Shown here in pieces: positions 53,188 through 60,911 of a DNA stretch of 64,000 nucleotides (its first letter is position 1; every line of letters begins with the position of its first letter). Both the position numbers and the translations under genes were made by a program. Location of the stretch: the NCBI RefSeq assembly GCF_000953135.1, contig NZ_LN614827.1, positions 2,943,001 through 3,007,000 on the forward strand, read 5' to 3'. Origin of the DNA: Legionella fallonii LLAP-10 (GTDB taxonomy: Bacteria; Pseudomonadota; Gammaproteobacteria; Legionellales; Legionellaceae). The notes under the pieces were generated by a model that ran no database searches, had not been told where the DNA came from, and saw only the letters and a list, made by a program, of their open reading frames with translations.

Positions 53188-53391
53188 ATGATTACCAAAC
53201 TGTTCATCATCTTTGTGATGATTATTATCGCAGGCTCTCTGGCTAGCGGTTTATTTTTCCTTGTAAAAGACTCAGGAAATTCAAAACGAATGGTTAAGGC
53301 GCTTACTATAAGAATTACAATTTCGCTGACATTATTTATTTTTTTATTCATTGCCCTTAAATTTGGTCTTATCAAACCTCATGGAGTTTAA
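53188..53391 (+). CDS. DUF2909-like twin-transmembrane protein
   Basis: This 67-residue protein has two hydrophobic segments (about 4-26 and 45-62) joined by a polar turn (LVKDSGNSKRMVKALTIRI). It matches the small DUF2909 'twin transmembrane' proteins normally found next to SURF1 in cytochrome oxidase clusters. Here it is divergent from SURF1, with about 205 bp between. GGAG lies about 8 bases before the ATG. Its role is unknown. Confidence 0.8.
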   Translation: MITKLFIIFVMIIIAGSLASGLFFLVKDSGNSKRMVKALTIRITISLTLFIFLFIALKFGLIKPHGV

Positions 53392-53478
53392 ATACAACAA
53401 CTCAATTAGGAAGTACGGCAATATGAACACCTACAATTATAATTTTATCTATCATAATCCAAGGAACAGGGAGCAATC

Positions 53479-53628
53479 ATGTTGATAGCGTTATTATTTG
53501 TATTTTATTTTATAATTAGCTTACAGATAGTTTTTAAACCGAATAAAACCATACTAACCCAATCCCTCATTGTATTACTTTTTGCTCTTTATAGTTTTAA
53601 TTACCATAGCCATTTGGTGAATCTATGA
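53479..53628 (+). CDS. 49-residue small membrane protein coupled to dsbB-like gene
   Basis: The frame runs ATG TTG ATA GCG to a TGA that overlaps the next gene's start (ATGA). It encodes 49 residues beginning MLIALLFVFYFIISLQIVF. It has a hydrophobic N-terminal helix, a short polar KPNKT link and a second hydrophobic stretch (SLIVLLFALYSFNY). GGGAG is five bases upstream of the ATG. The ribosome site, hydrophobic pattern and 4-base overlap support a real gene. I do not recognise a family. Confidence 0.65.
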   Translation: MLIALLFVFYFIISLQIVFKPNKTILTQSLIVLLFALYSFNYHSHLVNL

Positions 53629-54176
53629 ACAAAGAAGGAACATTGCATCTCTTAGGCAATTGGCTGGGATTATTGCTTCTATCTAGTATTTTATGTTTTG
53701 TGTTAGGAGAGCAACTAATTTATCACGATTTACCTTGTCCTCTGTGTTTATTACAACGAATTGCCTATGTCGCCATAGGAATGGGCATGCTCATGAATTT
53801 ATATCTTGGTTTCAGGCCCGCACATTACGGATTGATGCTACTCGCCGCGCTGTTAGGATTAGCTGTTTCATTCCGTCAAATTACACTTCATTTAGCCCCA
53901 AATGATCTAGGATATGGAATGCCACTATTTGGCTATTATCTATACACTTGGGCAGCCATAGGATTTGCTATTATTATCGTTCTTATAGCAATCGCTCTTA
54001 TTCTTGATCAAGGTATTAACATAGAGTATAAAGTTCAGCACAGAGGGGGTAAAGCTCTAATTGGCTTATTCCTATTATTGATTATTGCTAATGGAATAAG
54101 TACATTCCTTGAGTGTGGCCCATTCGCTTGTCCTGGCGATCCTACGGAATACTATTTGTTACATTCTCATAAATGA
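53625..54176 (+). CDS. dsbB: DsbB-family disulfide bond formation protein
   Basis: This four-segment inner-membrane protein of 183 residues should reoxidise periplasmic DsbA-type thiol oxidases using quinone. It has the first redox motif CPLCLLQR (about 39-46) with the conserved Arg. The second periplasmic loop has one region without cysteines, but a Cys pair near the end (LECGPFACPGD, about 162-168) may provide the second pair. This unusual C-terminal location, after the fourth segment, differs from E. coli DsbB. It follows the 49-residue protein with overlap. Confidence 0.88.
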   Translation: MNKEGTLHLLGNWLGLLLLSSILCFVLGEQLIYHDLPCPLCLLQRIAYVAIGMGMLMNLYLGFRPAHYGLMLLAALLGLAVSFRQITLHLAPNDLGYGMPLFGYYLYTWAAIGFAIIIVLIAIALILDQGINIEYKVQHRGGKALIGLFLLLIIANGISTFLECGPFACPGDPTEYYLLHSHK

Positions 54177-54193
54177 TTTTTTAAGGATTAATT

Positions 54194-54634
54194 ATGCGTT
54201 TATTCTTCATTAGTTTAATGTCTATTTGTGGCTACGTTCATGCTGATACGATTAATAATTACATGAATATTGCGAACAATATTCCTCAAATGGAAATTAA
54301 AGCCGATCCCCAAGCACAAGCATGGGCCAGATCGGCCCATCACGTTCTTACTATAACCTGTGAAAGTATTGCTGAGACGATTATGCAGGCTAACGAAGCA
54401 GCCAGAAGCCAAGGAAGACCTATTTTTTGTCTGCCACAAGGCACTCAACTTAATGCCATAACTCTAAATGACCTGATTCAAAAAACCTATAAAGAACTTT
54501 CCAGCCAGCAAAGTGACAAAGATAAAATGACGGTGTCACAAATAGCCTGGATGGGAATTACCAAGAGTTATCCTTGTACTAATAATACCAATCAAATAGC
54601 TCATGTTGGCTCTTTACTAGGTCAGGGACACTAA
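54194..54634 (+). CDS. Secreted Rap1a/Tai-like protein
   Basis: This 146-residue protein has a short signal peptide (cleavage about HADTI, residue 18). It also has the Rap1a/Tai-type arrangement of cysteines and conserved stretches: ITCESIAET, IFCLPQGTQLNAITLNDLIQKTYKEL, then AWMGITKSYPC. Family members in Serratia and Pseudomonas are periplasmic immunity proteins against type VI amidase toxins, but many are orphan. No toxin gene is nearby. Co-location with dsbB suggests a disulfide-bonded protein. AAGGA precedes the ATG. Confidence 0.7.
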   Translation: MRLFFISLMSICGYVHADTINNYMNIANNIPQMEIKADPQAQAWARSAHHVLTITCESIAETIMQANEAARSQGRPIFCLPQGTQLNAITLNDLIQKTYKELSSQQSDKDKMTVSQIAWMGITKSYPCTNNTNQIAHVGSLLGQGH

Positions 54635-54691
54635 AATTTAATAAACTTTTCCGAATGAGTTCATGTAACACATCAATTTAAGTTTTTGTAA

Positions 54692-54728
54692 CTTAAAACA
54701 GGCTCTTGATCTAATGGCCTGTTTTAAG
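54692..54728. terminator. Bidirectional terminator
   Basis: CTTAAAACAGGC (54692-54703) and GCCTGTTTTAAG (54717-54728) form a perfect 12-bp stem with a 13-base loop between convergent genes. The A/T-rich outer arms give U-tracts in both directions. Confidence 0.8.
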
Positions 54729-54846
54729 GAAAAGAAGGGAACATCATAGCCCGTATTACGCGGCGCTAATCGAGGCTACAAAAGCTTAAGGTAGCGCCAT
54801 TAGCGCCTATGGGTCAAGAGTCAGGCCGCGTGGCATAGAACACAAA

Positions 54847-55188
54847 TTATTGACTAAACTCTTCAAAAGCTTCTAAAGCCTCTGCAGCATACATTAAAGA
54901 AGGCCCTCCGCCCATGTAAACAGCCATGCTTAATGTCTCTAATAACTCTTCTCGCGTTGCTTGTAGTTTGATTAATGTTTGGGCATGAAAGCCGATGCAA
55001 CCAGGGCATTGTTTCGCTACAGCCAAAGCCATGGCAATAAGCTCCTTGGTTTTTTTATCTAAAGCACCGTCTTTAGTCGCGGCTTGAGACAAAGCAGAAA
55101 ATCCAGCCATAACATCAGGCATTTCTTTACGCATTTTAGCTAACTGGGTGCTAATGTCTTTGGTTATATGGGAAAATTTATCTGACAT
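54847..55188 (-). CDS. Carboxymuconolactone decarboxylase / AhpD-like protein
   Basis: This 113-residue all-helical protein belongs to the AhpD-like superfamily: DKKTKELIAMALAVAKQCPGCIGFHAQTLIKLQATREELLETLSMAVYMGGGPSLMYAAEALEAF. The CPGC pair followed by H (CxxCxxxH) is the redox motif of this group, suggesting a peroxidase/disulfide reductase-type role rather than decarboxylation. GGAG precedes the ATG. An intact repeat element lies just upstream. Confidence 0.9.
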   Translation of the reverse strand: MSDKFSHITKDISTQLAKMRKEMPDVMAGFSALSQAATKDGALDKKTKELIAMALAVAKQCPGCIGFHAQTLIKLQATREELLETLSMAVYMGGGPSLMYAAEALEAFEEFSQ

Positions 55189-55216
55189 GAAAAAAACTCC
55201 GTTTTAGTTAATAAAA

Positions 55217-55364
55217 TAGACTTCTTTCGAAACCCACTGTATCGAGCGAGGTGCGAGAAGGAACGCAGCGCGGAACCGAGGTATATACGCGCCAGTACAT
55301 GAGGACTCGAGCACCGTACCAACGAAACAATTCGCCGATACAGTAACGTTTCGAAAGAAGTCTA
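55217..55364. repeat. 148-bp MITE-like element with perfect 17-bp terminal inverted repeats
   Basis: TAGACTTCTTTCGAAAC (55217-55233) and GTTTCGAAAGAAGTCTA (55348-55364) are exact inverted repeats. After a short gap the arms continue as ACTGTATCG on both sides, making about 28 bp. The TA at each end fits a TA target duplication. The interior has no plausible gene. It lies between a PriC-like gene and an AhpD-like gene. Confidence 0.8.
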
Positions 55365-55439
55365 ACATACGCGACCTTAATGTAACGTATTATTAACTCA
55401 AGCAAAAGAGTCATTTTAATGATTTGATTTATTATATTT

Positions 55440-55964
55440 TTAACGAATAGCTTGATTCAATGTTTCTCTTGCCAATGTCAAACGCTTCTCTACTTCGCCC
55501 AACTCACCTTGAAGGCTTAAAATAGCAGTTATATTAGAATTGCGTTGCATTTGTTCTAAAGTATTAATCATGGCCAGCTGTTGTTTCTCTAGAGCCTTAA
55601 TATCTTGCTCAAGCGTTGCAATCCACTGTTGACGAGTACTTAGCATTTTAATACCAAAATGGACTTTTTCTTCCATTTTGTTTTTCCGACTCTCCATCTG
55701 ACAAAGAGTAACTAATACATTTACTTTTTGTCTAATTTTATTAGAGAGATAGTGAGCACTGCGTTCGTTTTTTTGCTGAGATAATGTTTGAATATCCGCT
55801 TTAATTTCATTAATACACCCCTCCCCGGTTAGTTCAGGGCCCGAGCGAAATAATCCTGAGGGTATATCATGACTTGAAAGGAATAAGTTAAAACTACTGA
55901 TTTTCCATTCTAACTCAGGTAAGCGCGCAGTTAACTCTACTAACAATTCATTAATGTAATTCAT
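55440..55964 (-). CDS. PriC-like primosomal replication protein (tentative)
   Basis: This 174-residue protein is almost all helical with strong coiled-coil character. The central region FNLFLSSHDIPSGLFRSGPELTGEGCINEIKADIQTLSQQKNERSAHYLSNKIRQKVNVLVTL has the layout of PriC (short aromatic segment, LF, then two helices ending in a Q-x-x-AL-like stretch). PriC restarts replication forks by loading DnaB. Similarity is modest, so treat it as a PriC-domain candidate; a generic coiled-coil protein is the alternative. Confidence 0.5.
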   Translation of the reverse strand: MNYINELLVELTARLPELEWKISSFNLFLSSHDIPSGLFRSGPELTGEGCINEIKADIQTLSQQKNERSAHYLSNKIRQKVNVLVTLCQMESRKNKMEEKVHFGIKMLSTRQQWIATLEQDIKALEKQQLAMINTLEQMQRNSNITAILSLQGELGEVEKRLTLARETLNQAIR

Positions 55965-56042
55965 AAGCGATAAGAGGTAAATTGTTCCCGAATTTTCTCG
56001 TTAGAACACAACACCATTTATTTCATTGCACCAAGGAGATAA

Positions 56043-57452
56043 TTATACTGCAGGCTCAAAATCGGCACTACTTGATTTTGATTGCAGCCAGGAGCTAACA
56101 AATGGTGGCGCACACATTAATACTAATCCGATAATTAAGGTCAGCTCATAACGAATAGTACTGCCAACATTAATACCTTCTGGAGGAATGAAACTCACAC
56201 CTAAAGTAGTCAGTACACCAATAATGCCAATACTGGCGACCAATAACATGCCCAGAATCCCTCCAGGAATTTTAAATGGCCTATAATGACAAGGTTGGCT
56301 TAGACGCAGTTTAATCGCGGCAATAAACATAATCAGATACATCAACATGTATAGTTGTGCAGCTAATGCAGTGAGTAACCAATAAGAACCATTAACACTG
56401 GGCATGAATAGGAATAAAGCAGATAACACCGTAACGATCATTGCTTGGGTGACTAACATCACTACAGGAGCACCTTTAGCATTAGTTTTCTGAAACATGT
56501 CAGGTAAATTCCCTTCTTCTGCAGCAACTAATAAACCTTTGGTTGGCGCTATGATCCAATTACTTACACCACCAAGCCCTCCTAAAACAAGCATTACTGC
56601 AACAACAGGCATCATCCACCTCATGTTATAACTGGTGAAGAAAGCCTCAAAAGCTTGCATAATTCCTGCCACTAAATTGATATCTTTTCCTGGTAAAACA
56701 ATAGCAATAGCTAAAGAACCAAGAATTAAAGTACTTAAAATAATACCTACGGAATAAATGAGCGCTGTTGGGAATGCATGTTGCGGATCTTTAACATCAT
56801 TAGCATGTACGGTTGCTATTTCAATTCCACAGAAAGACATAATAATTGCCGTTAGTGATACCCACATAGATTTATCAGCCAAATGAGGAACTACGCTTGG
56901 AATATCAAATTGAACCTGTAATGGATTCCCTTGCACAATCCACACAGCACCTAGGCCAATTATCAAAGACATAGGCAATAACAAGCCAGCCAAAGAACAA
57001 ATATTGCTAAATAAAGCAGAAGAGCTCATACCGCGTAAATTGAGGATGGTCGCCCCCCAAAAACAAGTAATAATAACCGCCCAAAGAAAATAAGGATTAT
57101 TACTTAGTTCTGGGTTAATTAAATATCCAATTGTTCCTGCAACGAAAGATAAAATCGTTGGATACCATATAACGTTTTCTATCCATTGCAACCAGATGGC
57201 CAAAAATCCAGATTTTTTGCCAAATGCTTCTTTCACCCAAATATAAATACCACCTTGCTTTGCCCATCCTGAAGCTAACTCTGCTGAGACTAAAGCGGTG
57301 GGAATTAAAAAAAACACAGCGCCTAAAATAAAATAAAATATTAATTGGCTGCCAAATAACGCCGTGGCAGGCAAATTACGAATACTATCTACAGAACCAA
57401 CCGTAATCATAGTCAGGCTAAAAATTGTTAGTGAGTGCTTCGTATTACTCAT
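56043..57452 (-). CDS. Amino acid antiporter, APC superfamily, GadC-like
   Basis: This 469-residue membrane protein has about twelve segments. The opening LTIFSLTMITVGSVDSIRNLPATALFGSQLIFYFILGAVFFLIPTALVSAELASGWAKQGGIYIWVKEAFG is characteristic of the glutamate:GABA antiporter (GadC) group. FCGIEIATVHANDVKDPQHAFP and GGVSNWIIAPTKGLLVAAEEGNLP also fit that group. Substrate is not determined; Legionella genomes encode several such antiporters. It has about 100 bp free on either side. Confidence 0.9.
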   Translation of the reverse strand: MSNTKHSLTIFSLTMITVGSVDSIRNLPATALFGSQLIFYFILGAVFFLIPTALVSAELASGWAKQGGIYIWVKEAFGKKSGFLAIWLQWIENVIWYPTILSFVAGTIGYLINPELSNNPYFLWAVIITCFWGATILNLRGMSSSALFSNICSLAGLLLPMSLIIGLGAVWIVQGNPLQVQFDIPSVVPHLADKSMWVSLTAIIMSFCGIEIATVHANDVKDPQHAFPTALIYSVGIILSTLILGSLAIAIVLPGKDINLVAGIMQAFEAFFTSYNMRWMMPVVAVMLVLGGLGGVSNWIIAPTKGLLVAAEEGNLPDMFQKTNAKGAPVVMLVTQAMIVTVLSALFLFMPSVNGSYWLLTALAAQLYMLMYLIMFIAAIKLRLSQPCHYRPFKIPGGILGMLLVASIGIIGVLTTLGVSFIPPEGINVGSTIRYELTLIIGLVLMCAPPFVSSWLQSKSSSADFEPAV

Positions 57453-57557
57453 TTCATTCCTTGGGTACAGTCTTTATCGGTTCAAACACTTATTATAATG
57501 GATTTAAGCTTAAGTTAACCTTAATAATCGCATAAAAAATAAGCAAATACCACATTA

Positions 57558-58661
57558 TTATTTACCAGTCTGCAAAAACTGATCAGTTACATTCATAATA
57601 TTGGGTTCTCCTTGTAACGACATCTTTAAACGCGGTGCGTTTTCAGAAAAACTTAGCTTATCCATAGCAACCTTATGTAGGGTCATATCATTATAGGTAC
57701 GATAATAAAATGTTTTATGTGTGATGTCTTTAAATACGACCCATTGAGTAATGTCAGTAGCTGTTTGGCCATTATCTACAGACCGAACATATCCTGATGG
57801 CAAATCAACATTATTCATAATATGTTGTGCCAAATTAAGTAAATCTTGGACATTGTTTGCAGGAAACACATTTTTTAGCATAAAGGCTACTTTTACAAAT
57901 CGAGAAGGAGGAGAAGCATCACCAGGAAGCCCCACTGCACCAGACCCCTGCCCTAATGAAGCCAAAGATATACCCTTGGTTTGAATTGTTTGAGGCGTAT
58001 CTGCTGATAAATTAATATAATTACTCAAATTGGTGACGTGCCAATCGTATTTGGGAGAATTAGTCATCACCCCAATATTATCAAAGAGATTAATCCTCTC
58101 ATCGTAGAATTCCACAACTATTCCTTTGCCGCTTGCATCATAAATAGAAGCATGGGCAGGTAAGATAGTATCGCCTAATTGTGGAATGGTCTGATTACTT
58201 ACATAAACCTTTTTTAGCGCTTCTTTTACTTCATCTATAGTCTGAAAATTAGCTAAGACCCAATCACCCAATAAAGAATAAGGGATTGTTTGCCCGTCTT
58301 TCCCTGCCGGTATTGATTGGTAATGAGTTTCACCAGGAAGGTATAAGTATTCGAATGTTAACCCCGCTTCATTCATGCCGTCAAAGCTAGCATCAACGCC
58401 AAAACCATCTACGTACACATAACCGTATTTAGCTTTCCAGCTCAATCCTGGTTTATTATTTGGTGTCGTCGTATTAAAGACGCGACCACGAGGAGAGGTG
58501 CGTAAATTGGATTTCAAATCAGCGGCAAATTCCATGCTTCGGCTAATAATAACAGTATTATCTTTCGACGTTAATTTAAAATCAGTACAAGCATATGAGC
58601 AAAAACTAAAAGAAATAAGTGCTGAAACAGTAACAAATAGTGAGTTACCTCGTAGAGTCAT
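57558..58661 (-). CDS. Secreted Ntn-hydrolase, choloylglycine hydrolase/penicillin V acylase-like
   Basis: This linear-amide hydrolase has 367 residues from ATG 58661. It has a signal peptide ending SFCSYA and a Cys directly after it (ACTDFKLTS). That Cys would be the catalytic N-terminal nucleophile of the mature enzyme. Other family features are SRSMEF, GMNEAGLTFEYLYLPG, GDWVLANFQTIDEVKEAL, and MTNSPKYDWHVTNLSNY. AAGGA precedes the ATG at 5 bases, so I use it instead of the upstream ATGs. Substrates in the family are bile-salt amides, penicillin V or acyl-homoserine lactones; this one is unknown. Confidence 0.9.
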   Translation of the reverse strand: MTLRGNSLFVTVSALISFSFCSYACTDFKLTSKDNTVIISRSMEFAADLKSNLRTSPRGRVFNTTTPNNKPGLSWKAKYGYVYVDGFGVDASFDGMNEAGLTFEYLYLPGETHYQSIPAGKDGQTIPYSLLGDWVLANFQTIDEVKEALKKVYVSNQTIPQLGDTILPAHASIYDASGKGIVVEFYDERINLFDNIGVMTNSPKYDWHVTNLSNYINLSADTPQTIQTKGISLASLGQGSGAVGLPGDASPPSRFVKVAFMLKNVFPANNVQDLLNLAQHIMNNVDLPSGYVRSVDNGQTATDITQWVVFKDITHKTFYYRTYNDMTLHKVAMDKLSFSENAPRLKMSLQGEPNIMNVTDQFLQTGK

Positions 58662-58786
58662 AAATATCCTTATTCTGCAATACTTTGTTGCAAGCATCAT
58701 AACAGCTTCTTATAGGAAACTAAATGTACGAGTGCTATTAATTATTTTACCAAGACGGATATAGACGATAAGACTTTAATTCAAGG

Positions 58787-60307
58787 TCAACACATCATAG
58801 TACTCTCCATGCATGGAGAGACTTCATTACTAGATGTCGTCTTGAACGTCTTATTAAAAAAAGTGGCTTTATTAGATGCAATTTTCCCTGTTTTAGTTAT
58901 TGCTCTAGAGGCAGGGATTGTCTTGGATAACTTTTTATCTCGGATCATTCTTATAGCTACGTAATGATCATTCTGAATAGCATGATCTAATGCAGTTAGT
59001 CCTGACTGATCTTTAATGGTACGTGAGGCACCATGAGCGAGTAATTGCTCAAATAATTTTTTATCTCGGGTAAATGTAGTTTTCTCACACGCTACCATTA
59101 AGGGAGTTCTTCCTTTTTTATCTTGTGCATCAACTAGAATCCTTCTAATTTTCAACAGATCCCCAACTATATCAGCTCCCCCGGACTCACAAGCAAGATG
59201 CAACAAGGTAAAGCCATCTGATTTCCGTCTTTTATTAATAAGAAAACGAGGCGAGGAAATCATGGCTTGAACTACTTCGCGTCTTCCCTCAAACAACGCG
59301 GTTAGTAAGGGGGAATCATCACTCAACTGATCATGGAAAAAAATCGACAATCCAGCCTTTAAGCATTGTTTTACTGTTTCGAGGTCTCCTTGTAACGCGG
59401 CCATGGTAAAAAATGCTATTTTTTCTGCATAGGTCATCTTTGACTTTAACGGGAACCTTGGATACATATTACTTAGTGTCCTAGACAAACTGTCATGAGA
59501 TTGCAATGCGATGAAGTCTGTATTAACAGTAAGTCTGGTTATCAATGTCCCATTGCTACATAACTTATAAAGCTTATGAGCTAATTGTTTTGAGGTAAAT
59601 TCATAATAAGGCTTTTCTACGTGCTGCTTAAAGAGTCCATTAATATCTATAAAACGCCATAAATGACCTGCTAACTTAAATCCCATGGCATGATCATCTG
59701 TACTAATAATTACAGCAGTGCGGCCATTAATTCCTATGCTTTTTAACAGATCAAAATAATTGTTTGCATCCCCCATAGAAGCAAAGGTATGTGTTTTATA
59801 AAAAATACGTTTAACATTAGAATATTTTGAAGCGATTTTACTTAAAATGGTTGGCACATCAGACTGCCACACTAATTTTCCATAATATGTCTTATATTGC
59901 AAAGGAGATTGCGCCATACAAATTTTTCTAAGTAATTTAGGAAGGGTTTCAATAGTATGCTCATCTCCAGTTAATGATTTGCTCTCCTTCCTTTTAATTC
60001 GTATTTGCTGCATGATCGTTGGTAAAGTTACTTGATGAACACGCAACAAATGAAGTTGTTTATAGAATAATGTCTCATGCCCATCAGCTACATTTAATGC
60101 CCAATTCAGCGTAAATCCATAACAGACGCCCCTAAACTCAGGATGTCCCATCTTAGACAAAAGGGTAGTTATCCCATCATGAGTTAGTGAGTTGGGGTCG
60201 ATTGGAGTGTCAGACTCTACTAATAAGAGACGACTCCTTATCCCCAAAAAAGATTTAGCTATGACTAAAGTAATGCCGACAATAAGTAAGAATAAAATAA
60301 CTTCCAT
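58787..60307 (-). CDS. Ankyrin-repeat protein with putative cysteine-protease-like N-terminal domain, effector candidate
   Basis: The 506-residue protein has a hydrophobic N-terminus (about 3-17). The putative cysteine-protease-like domain has GVCYGFTLNWAL (Cys62, Trp69), DDHAMGFKL (His206) and RFIDINGLF (Asp221, Asn223), in the Cys-His-Asp order of YopT/C58-like proteases. The C-terminal part (about 290-465) has ankyrin-type repeats: TMAALQGDLETVKQCLKAG, SPLLTALFEGRREVVQAMI, FTLLHLACESGGADIVGDLL, RTPLMVACEK and SGLTALDHAIQNDHYVAIRMI. L. pneumophila encodes ankyrin effectors LegA7 and LegA9 in roughly this neighbourhood, as I recall. Translocation is unproven; the C-terminus (NEVSPCMESTMMC) has no obvious E-block. 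Confidence 0.8.
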   Translation of the reverse strand: MEVILFLLIVGITLVIAKSFLGIRSRLLLVESDTPIDPNSLTHDGITTLLSKMGHPEFRGVCYGFTLNWALNVADGHETLFYKQLHLLRVHQVTLPTIMQQIRIKRKESKSLTGDEHTIETLPKLLRKICMAQSPLQYKTYYGKLVWQSDVPTILSKIASKYSNVKRIFYKTHTFASMGDANNYFDLLKSIGINGRTAVIISTDDHAMGFKLAGHLWRFIDINGLFKQHVEKPYYEFTSKQLAHKLYKLCSNGTLITRLTVNTDFIALQSHDSLSRTLSNMYPRFPLKSKMTYAEKIAFFTMAALQGDLETVKQCLKAGLSIFFHDQLSDDSPLLTALFEGRREVVQAMISSPRFLINKRRKSDGFTLLHLACESGGADIVGDLLKIRRILVDAQDKKGRTPLMVACEKTTFTRDKKLFEQLLAHGASRTIKDQSGLTALDHAIQNDHYVAIRMIRDKKLSKTIPASRAITKTGKIASNKATFFNKTFKTTSSNEVSPCMESTMMC

Positions 60308-60341
60308 GTTTTATACACCTTATGAAGAGATGAAAGCCATT

Positions 60342-60716
60342 TCACCAACAAGAAGCGCTCACTATATACGGCCCTAGATTAGTAAACTCAGCCTTAGCAC
60401 CAGAATTTGCAGTAACAGGAATCACCTGAGTATTATAAACAGTCTGTACCAACGTTTGCCCCTTCGTAAGACTAGTACCATTAATTTGGCCACTCCCGTT
60501 GAGTACTTTCATTGATATACTGTGAATTTGATTTGTAACAACAGTCACTTGACATATGGCAGTAATCGTCTTAGAAGTATTATTAACTAATGTCAACGTT
60601 TGGCCGGGCGTGAAATTATAACTCGTTGACGTGAATAACTTCGTTATTGCATTCATAGAAAAAGAGTTATGGTTTATTATCAAGAAAAAGAAAAAAACTT
60701 TTATGCTTTTATACAT
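60342..60716 (-). CDS. Small secreted protein of unknown function
   Basis: I do not recognise the family. The 124-residue product has a signal peptide (KSIKVFFFFLIINHNSFSMNA). The mature part of about 100 residues is rich in Thr, Ser, Asn and Val and predicted to be beta (TPGQTLTLVNNTSKTITAICQVTVVTNQ, GTSLTKGQTLVQTVYN). It contains two cysteines only (ICQV and SASCW), probably disulfide-bonded. AAGGA lies 6 bases before the chosen ATG (a Met directly before it is only 3 bases away). It could be an extracellular or periplasmic adhesin-like domain; this is a guess. Confidence 0.7.
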   Translation of the reverse strand: MYKSIKVFFFFLIINHNSFSMNAITKLFTSTSYNFTPGQTLTLVNNTSKTITAICQVTVVTNQIHSISMKVLNGSGQINGTSLTKGQTLVQTVYNTQVIPVTANSGAKAEFTNLGPYIVSASCW

Positions 60717-60855
60717 CATTCTTCCTTAAAAATAGGGTTCAACAATTATAACCTGCACAACACAATAATACGGATACAGAGCACAGAAAAGAAGGACATG
60801 GAACCTAAATAGTTGCCTGTTAATTACTAAAATTATTCATTAATAAGCTCATAAG

Positions 60856-60885
60856 TGGCATAACTTCACTGCTCTGTGCTATAGT
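60856..60885 (+). promoter_or_regulatory. Putative sigma-70 promoter of ffh
   Basis: TGGCAT (60856-60861) and TATAGT (60880-60885) are 18 bases apart, about 27 bases before the ffh ATG. The -35 is weak and the -10 good. Confidence 0.45.
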
Positions 60886-60911
60886 GCATATTTTTTCAGG
60901 TATTATTAAAT

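Noticed and set aside
54740..54846. Imperfect inverted sequences (GCGGCGCTAAT / ATTAGCGCC) near the AhpD-like gene as a further mobile element
   Set aside because: Arms are short and mismatched, and no clear ends were found; possibly a decayed repeat only.
55208..55414. 68-residue open frame spanning the repeat element
   Set aside because: The frame is created by the inverted-repeat element itself and has no ribosome site.
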